This document shows, in pieces, positions 61,645 to 64,000 of a stretch of DNA of 64,000 nt. Below the pieces are notes generated by a model. That model worked only from the letters and a program-made list of their open reading frames with translations, was not told the origin of the DNA and did not search any database. The translations under genes and the position numbers were made by a program. Positions within the stretch are counted from its first letter, which is position 1. Every line of letters starts with the position of its first letter. Source of the stretch: an uncultured Muribaculaceae bacterium (GTDB lineage Bacteria; Bacteroidota; Bacteroidia; Bacteroidales; Muribaculaceae). Location: the NCBI GenBank assembly GCA_947174635.1, contig CAMWJS010000004.1, forward strand, positions 37,090-101,089, given 5' to 3'.

Positions 61645-63084
61645 ATGGGCGCATTTCTATCATACTCGATTGTGAGCGGACTCCTGTTGCTCGCCATGTT
61701 CACAGTCTACCGCCTGCTCATGGCCGGCGACAACCAGCACGCCTACAACCGTGGCGTCATACTGGCCATCTACGCAGTGTCATTCCTGTCGCTCCCGGCC
61801 ATCAATCTGCTCCACCCGCTGTTTGCATCCGCACCCGCACCTGCCACAGCCGAAACCATCGACATCACGGCCACAGCCGTCGTCACTCCCGCCGCTGCTC
61901 CTGCCTGGGGACGCGTGCTCCTATGGGTATTCATCGCCGGGATGGCCGTCACGTTCACCCGCACCGTCATCACCTGGGCCGGCATCATCAGAGTCATCGC
62001 CCGCAGCGAAAAGACCGACAAAGGCCGCTACACCCTCGTGCTCACCGACAACGACTCGACAGCCCCGTTCAGCTGGATGCACTACATGGTGATGAGCCGC
62101 GCCGACTACGCCACCGGCGGCAATGCCATCGCCATCCACGAACTGCGCCACATCACCTGCCGCCACTGGATCGACCTTCTCATCGCGCAGGCAGTAACAA
62201 TAATCAACTGGTTCAATCCCGCAGCATGGCTCATGCGCGGACAGCTGATGCTCGTCCACGAGTATCAGGCCGACAACGCCGTGCTCGACAACAGCTTCAG
62301 CCCCAAGGAATACCAGATGCTTCTGATAAAAAAGGCCGTTGGCTCGAAATTCCCGTCTCTCGCCAACAGCCTCAATCATAGCAAACTTAAAAAACGTATC
62401 ACCATGATGTACAAATCGAAATCAGGCGCAGGAGCCCGCTTGAAGGTTCTCGCATTGGCACCCGCCGCCGTCGCCGCACTCCTTGTCACTTCAGTGCCGC
62501 AGGTAAAGGCCGCCATCTCAACGATTGAGTCAAGCCAAGCCATCACAGGCAAAGTTAACAATCTTTCGGCTAATGACGAAATTACCGCCGACAATTTCAA
62601 GTTCAAGTCGATAAACAACAACGACAACAAGACCACCGTACTGATCACCGGTATCATCCCCGGCCGCTCCCTCTCGGTTGACGGCGCCACCTTTTCCAAC
62701 AACGGCAAGCAATACAGCGCCAACGGCATGGACTGTCAGATGACCGACGGCAACGCCACCATCATCCTCACATTCCCCTTCATGACCGAGTTTGACGACA
62801 ACTGCGCCATCACCCTCCGTGTCAACGACAAAGATGTCACTTTCAATCTTTTCAAAAAAGAAACCGACACGCCCTCAACAACCACAATCTCCATCACCAA
62901 CGCCTCCGGCAACTACAAAGAAGTACGTTCGACCGACAACACCGACTCCGACGCCGAATTTTATGTCGACGGCAAAAAAATCGCCACAGCCGACTTTGAA
63001 AAAATCCAACCCGGCGACATCGCCGAAATCACCGTCAACAAAAGCGGCGCTACCGCCGCCGTCTACATAACCCTAAAGAAATAA
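61645..63084 (+). CDS. BlaR1/MecR1-family M56 metallopeptidase
   Basis: The 479-residue protein has three or four membrane helices in the first 120 residues, the zinc motif HELRH at 165-169 and a third ligand Glu206 in LVHEYQAD. A further membrane segment lies near residue 275. The C-terminal 190 residues are a beta-rich periplasmic domain with no penicillin-binding SxxK motif like that of BlaR1. The sensor input is therefore unlikely to be a beta-lactam. It is expected to cut BlaI when activated. Confidence 0.9.
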   Translation: MGAFLSYSIVSGLLLLAMFTVYRLLMAGDNQHAYNRGVILAIYAVSFLSLPAINLLHPLFASAPAPATAETIDITATAVVTPAAAPAWGRVLLWVFIAGMAVTFTRTVITWAGIIRVIARSEKTDKGRYTLVLTDNDSTAPFSWMHYMVMSRADYATGGNAIAIHELRHITCRHWIDLLIAQAVTIINWFNPAAWLMRGQLMLVHEYQADNAVLDNSFSPKEYQMLLIKKAVGSKFPSLANSLNHSKLKKRITMMYKSKSGAGARLKVLALAPAAVAALLVTSVPQVKAAISTIESSQAITGKVNNLSANDEITADNFKFKSINNNDNKTTVLITGIIPGRSLSVDGATFSNNGKQYSANGMDCQMTDGNATIILTFPFMTEFDDNCAITLRVNDKDVTFNLFKKETDTPSTTTISITNASGNYKEVRSTDNTDSDAEFYVDGKKIATADFEKIQPGDIAEITVNKSGATAAVYITLKK

Positions 63085-63103
63085 CCACCATTTTTCATAC
63101 TAA

Positions 63104-63140
63104 TAGGGCGATATGTTGAAAGAAACAGCATATCGCCCTA
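63104..63140. terminator. Shared terminator between blaR1-like and yaaA genes
   Basis: TAGGGCGATATG (63104-63115) and CATATCGCCCTA (63129-63140) form a perfect stem between two convergent genes. Confidence 0.8.
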
Positions 63141-63151
63141 ATTTATCCCAC

Positions 63152-63910
63152 TCACCGTACTCCGCATGACATTACGAAGTCATAGCCGCCCACATGATGG
63201 AAACCGTCGAATGAAAATCCGGCGAGGAGTTCAGGAGCGGCGATGCGGTTTTCGATGATGTAGCGTGTCATGGCGCCGCGGCACATCTTGGCATAGATTG
63301 TGACATTTTTCAGCCGTCCACCCTCTTCAACCTTGAAGTCGGGCGAGATGACGGTAAGCTCTTTTTCCACACGCTTCCAGTCAAACATGTTGCGGAATTC
63401 ATTGCTCGCCAGATTGACAAGTACACCGTCGTCGGCCTTGACCCTATCGATAAACCAGTCGGTCAGCACCGGCTTCCAATAGTCGAACAGCGTGGCATGC
63501 GACGTCACAGGAAGCGACACCTTCCCCTCAAGCCTATAGGGATTGATCTGGTCGGTGGGGCGCAGAAGTCCGTAGAGAAACGACGCTATGAAAAGATGTC
63601 CGCAGGCATAGCGCATGTCGGCGGCTGTCAGCGTCTGAGGCGACAGCTTATTGAACACCACGCCGTCGTAGGCCATCACCGCGGGAGTCAGCGTCAACTC
63701 GTCGCGCCACGCCTGATAGCGCAGCCTGTTCTCAGCCGCAATCTTCTTGCTGACGCCAAGTATATCCTGCAACTCATCCGCCGAATATGAAGCCATCTGT
63801 GCTGCAATCATTCCGGCATTGTCAATAAAATGAGGCACGGTGGCTACATCGTCACCTCCAACCTGCGGCGCAACCCGCATCTTCTTCGCGCATCCTATAA
63901 GTGTCTGCAT
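63152..63910 (-). CDS. yaaA: YaaA-family peroxide stress protein (UPF0246)
   Basis: The 252-residue protein shows the YaaA pattern: CAKKMR at the N-terminus, RYQAWRDELTLTPAVMAYDGVVFNKL, FIASFLYGLLRPTDQINPYRLE and LVNLASNEFRNMFD, with the C-terminal AKMCRGAMTRYIIENRI. In E. coli YaaA lowers free iron during hydrogen peroxide stress and binds DNA. Length fits the family. Confidence 0.95.
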   Translation of the reverse strand: MQTLIGCAKKMRVAPQVGGDDVATVPHFIDNAGMIAAQMASYSADELQDILGVSKKIAAENRLRYQAWRDELTLTPAVMAYDGVVFNKLSPQTLTAADMRYACGHLFIASFLYGLLRPTDQINPYRLEGKVSLPVTSHATLFDYWKPVLTDWFIDRVKADDGVLVNLASNEFRNMFDWKRVEKELTVISPDFKVEEGGRLKNVTIYAKMCRGAMTRYIIENRIAAPELLAGFSFDGFHHVGGYDFVMSCGVR

Positions 63911-63947
63911 ATCAATTAATTTAACTCACAAAAACGGCCAAATTGCA

Positions 63948-64000
63948 GGGGGTGTTGCAGAACTCCAAAACGTAGGGACGCACGGCTCGTGCGTCCGCAA
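63948..64000 (+). repeat. Palindromic element, left half only (cut by window edge)
   Basis: The 53 bases are identical to 56258-56310, including GGTGTTGCAGAACTCC, GTAG and the GGACGCACG/CGTGCGTCC hairpin. It lies upstream of yaaA. The right half is outside the window. Confidence 0.9.

Overview
The window looks like a chromosomal segment of a Bacteroidales bacterium, most likely a Muribaculaceae-type gut commensal. The evidence is a set of promoters of the Bacteroidota type (TTG, about 20 nt, TAnnTTTG), SusE-like and TonB-dependent outer-membrane proteins, short type IX-like C-terminal tails, a NifJ-type pyruvate oxidoreductase and DUF4876/DUF6850 proteins. The family assignment is inference from protein types, not a phylogeny.

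Layout. 1-10.6 kb is the end of a surface polysaccharide locus: fnlA (cut by the window edge), fnlB, fnlC and a WbuB-like transferase make and transfer UDP-L-FucNAc. A 4-keto-sugar reductase, a WecA/WbpL-type initiating transferase, WbuC and a WbpM-type dehydratase follow. A GxxExxY gene sits between fnlA and fnlB inside a 51-bp direct repeat. 10.7-19.4 kb holds phospholipase A (pldA), a DUF4369-like lipoprotein, comM, a REP-associated tyrosine transposase (RAYT) with an extra C-terminal domain, an EEP-family hydrolase and a GH13 amylase. 19.5-24.3 kb is one 1605-residue secreted protein. 24.6-32.2 kb (minus strand) carries nifJ, a voltage-gated-type ion channel, a TPR lipoprotein and an esterase. 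33.4-43.2 kb (minus strand) has an acyltransferase and an operon of TonB receptor, DUF4876 lipoprotein, DUF6850 barrel and M16 peptidase. 43.7-50.0 kb has a membrane protein, then an AT-richer cluster with a WaaA-like fragment, an LpxL-like acyltransferase, two Stealth phosphotransferases and two glycosyltransferases. 50.2-55.7 kb is housekeeping: pgi, ribE, yebC, pheT. Then come tRNA-Lys(CTT), a Fic pseudogene, a secreted GH57 enzyme, an ECF sigma/anti-sigma/CpxP-like operon, a BlaI-BlaR1 pair and yaaA.

The most unusual feature is dispersed non-coding DNA. At least six intergenic elements are built from REP-like hairpins that each begin with GTAG, the foot motif known for REP sequences recognised by RAYT transposases. 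Most are paired head-to-head inside an outer inverted repeat (GGGTGTTGCAGAAC). The same outer repeat encloses two different kinds of hairpin, and at 19.4 kb it encloses none. A RAYT gene lies in the same window. Other repeat families are a symmetric 163-bp hairpin element, a related 82-bp one, a duplicated 127-nt segment, and short 7-bp or 9-bp tandem arrays.
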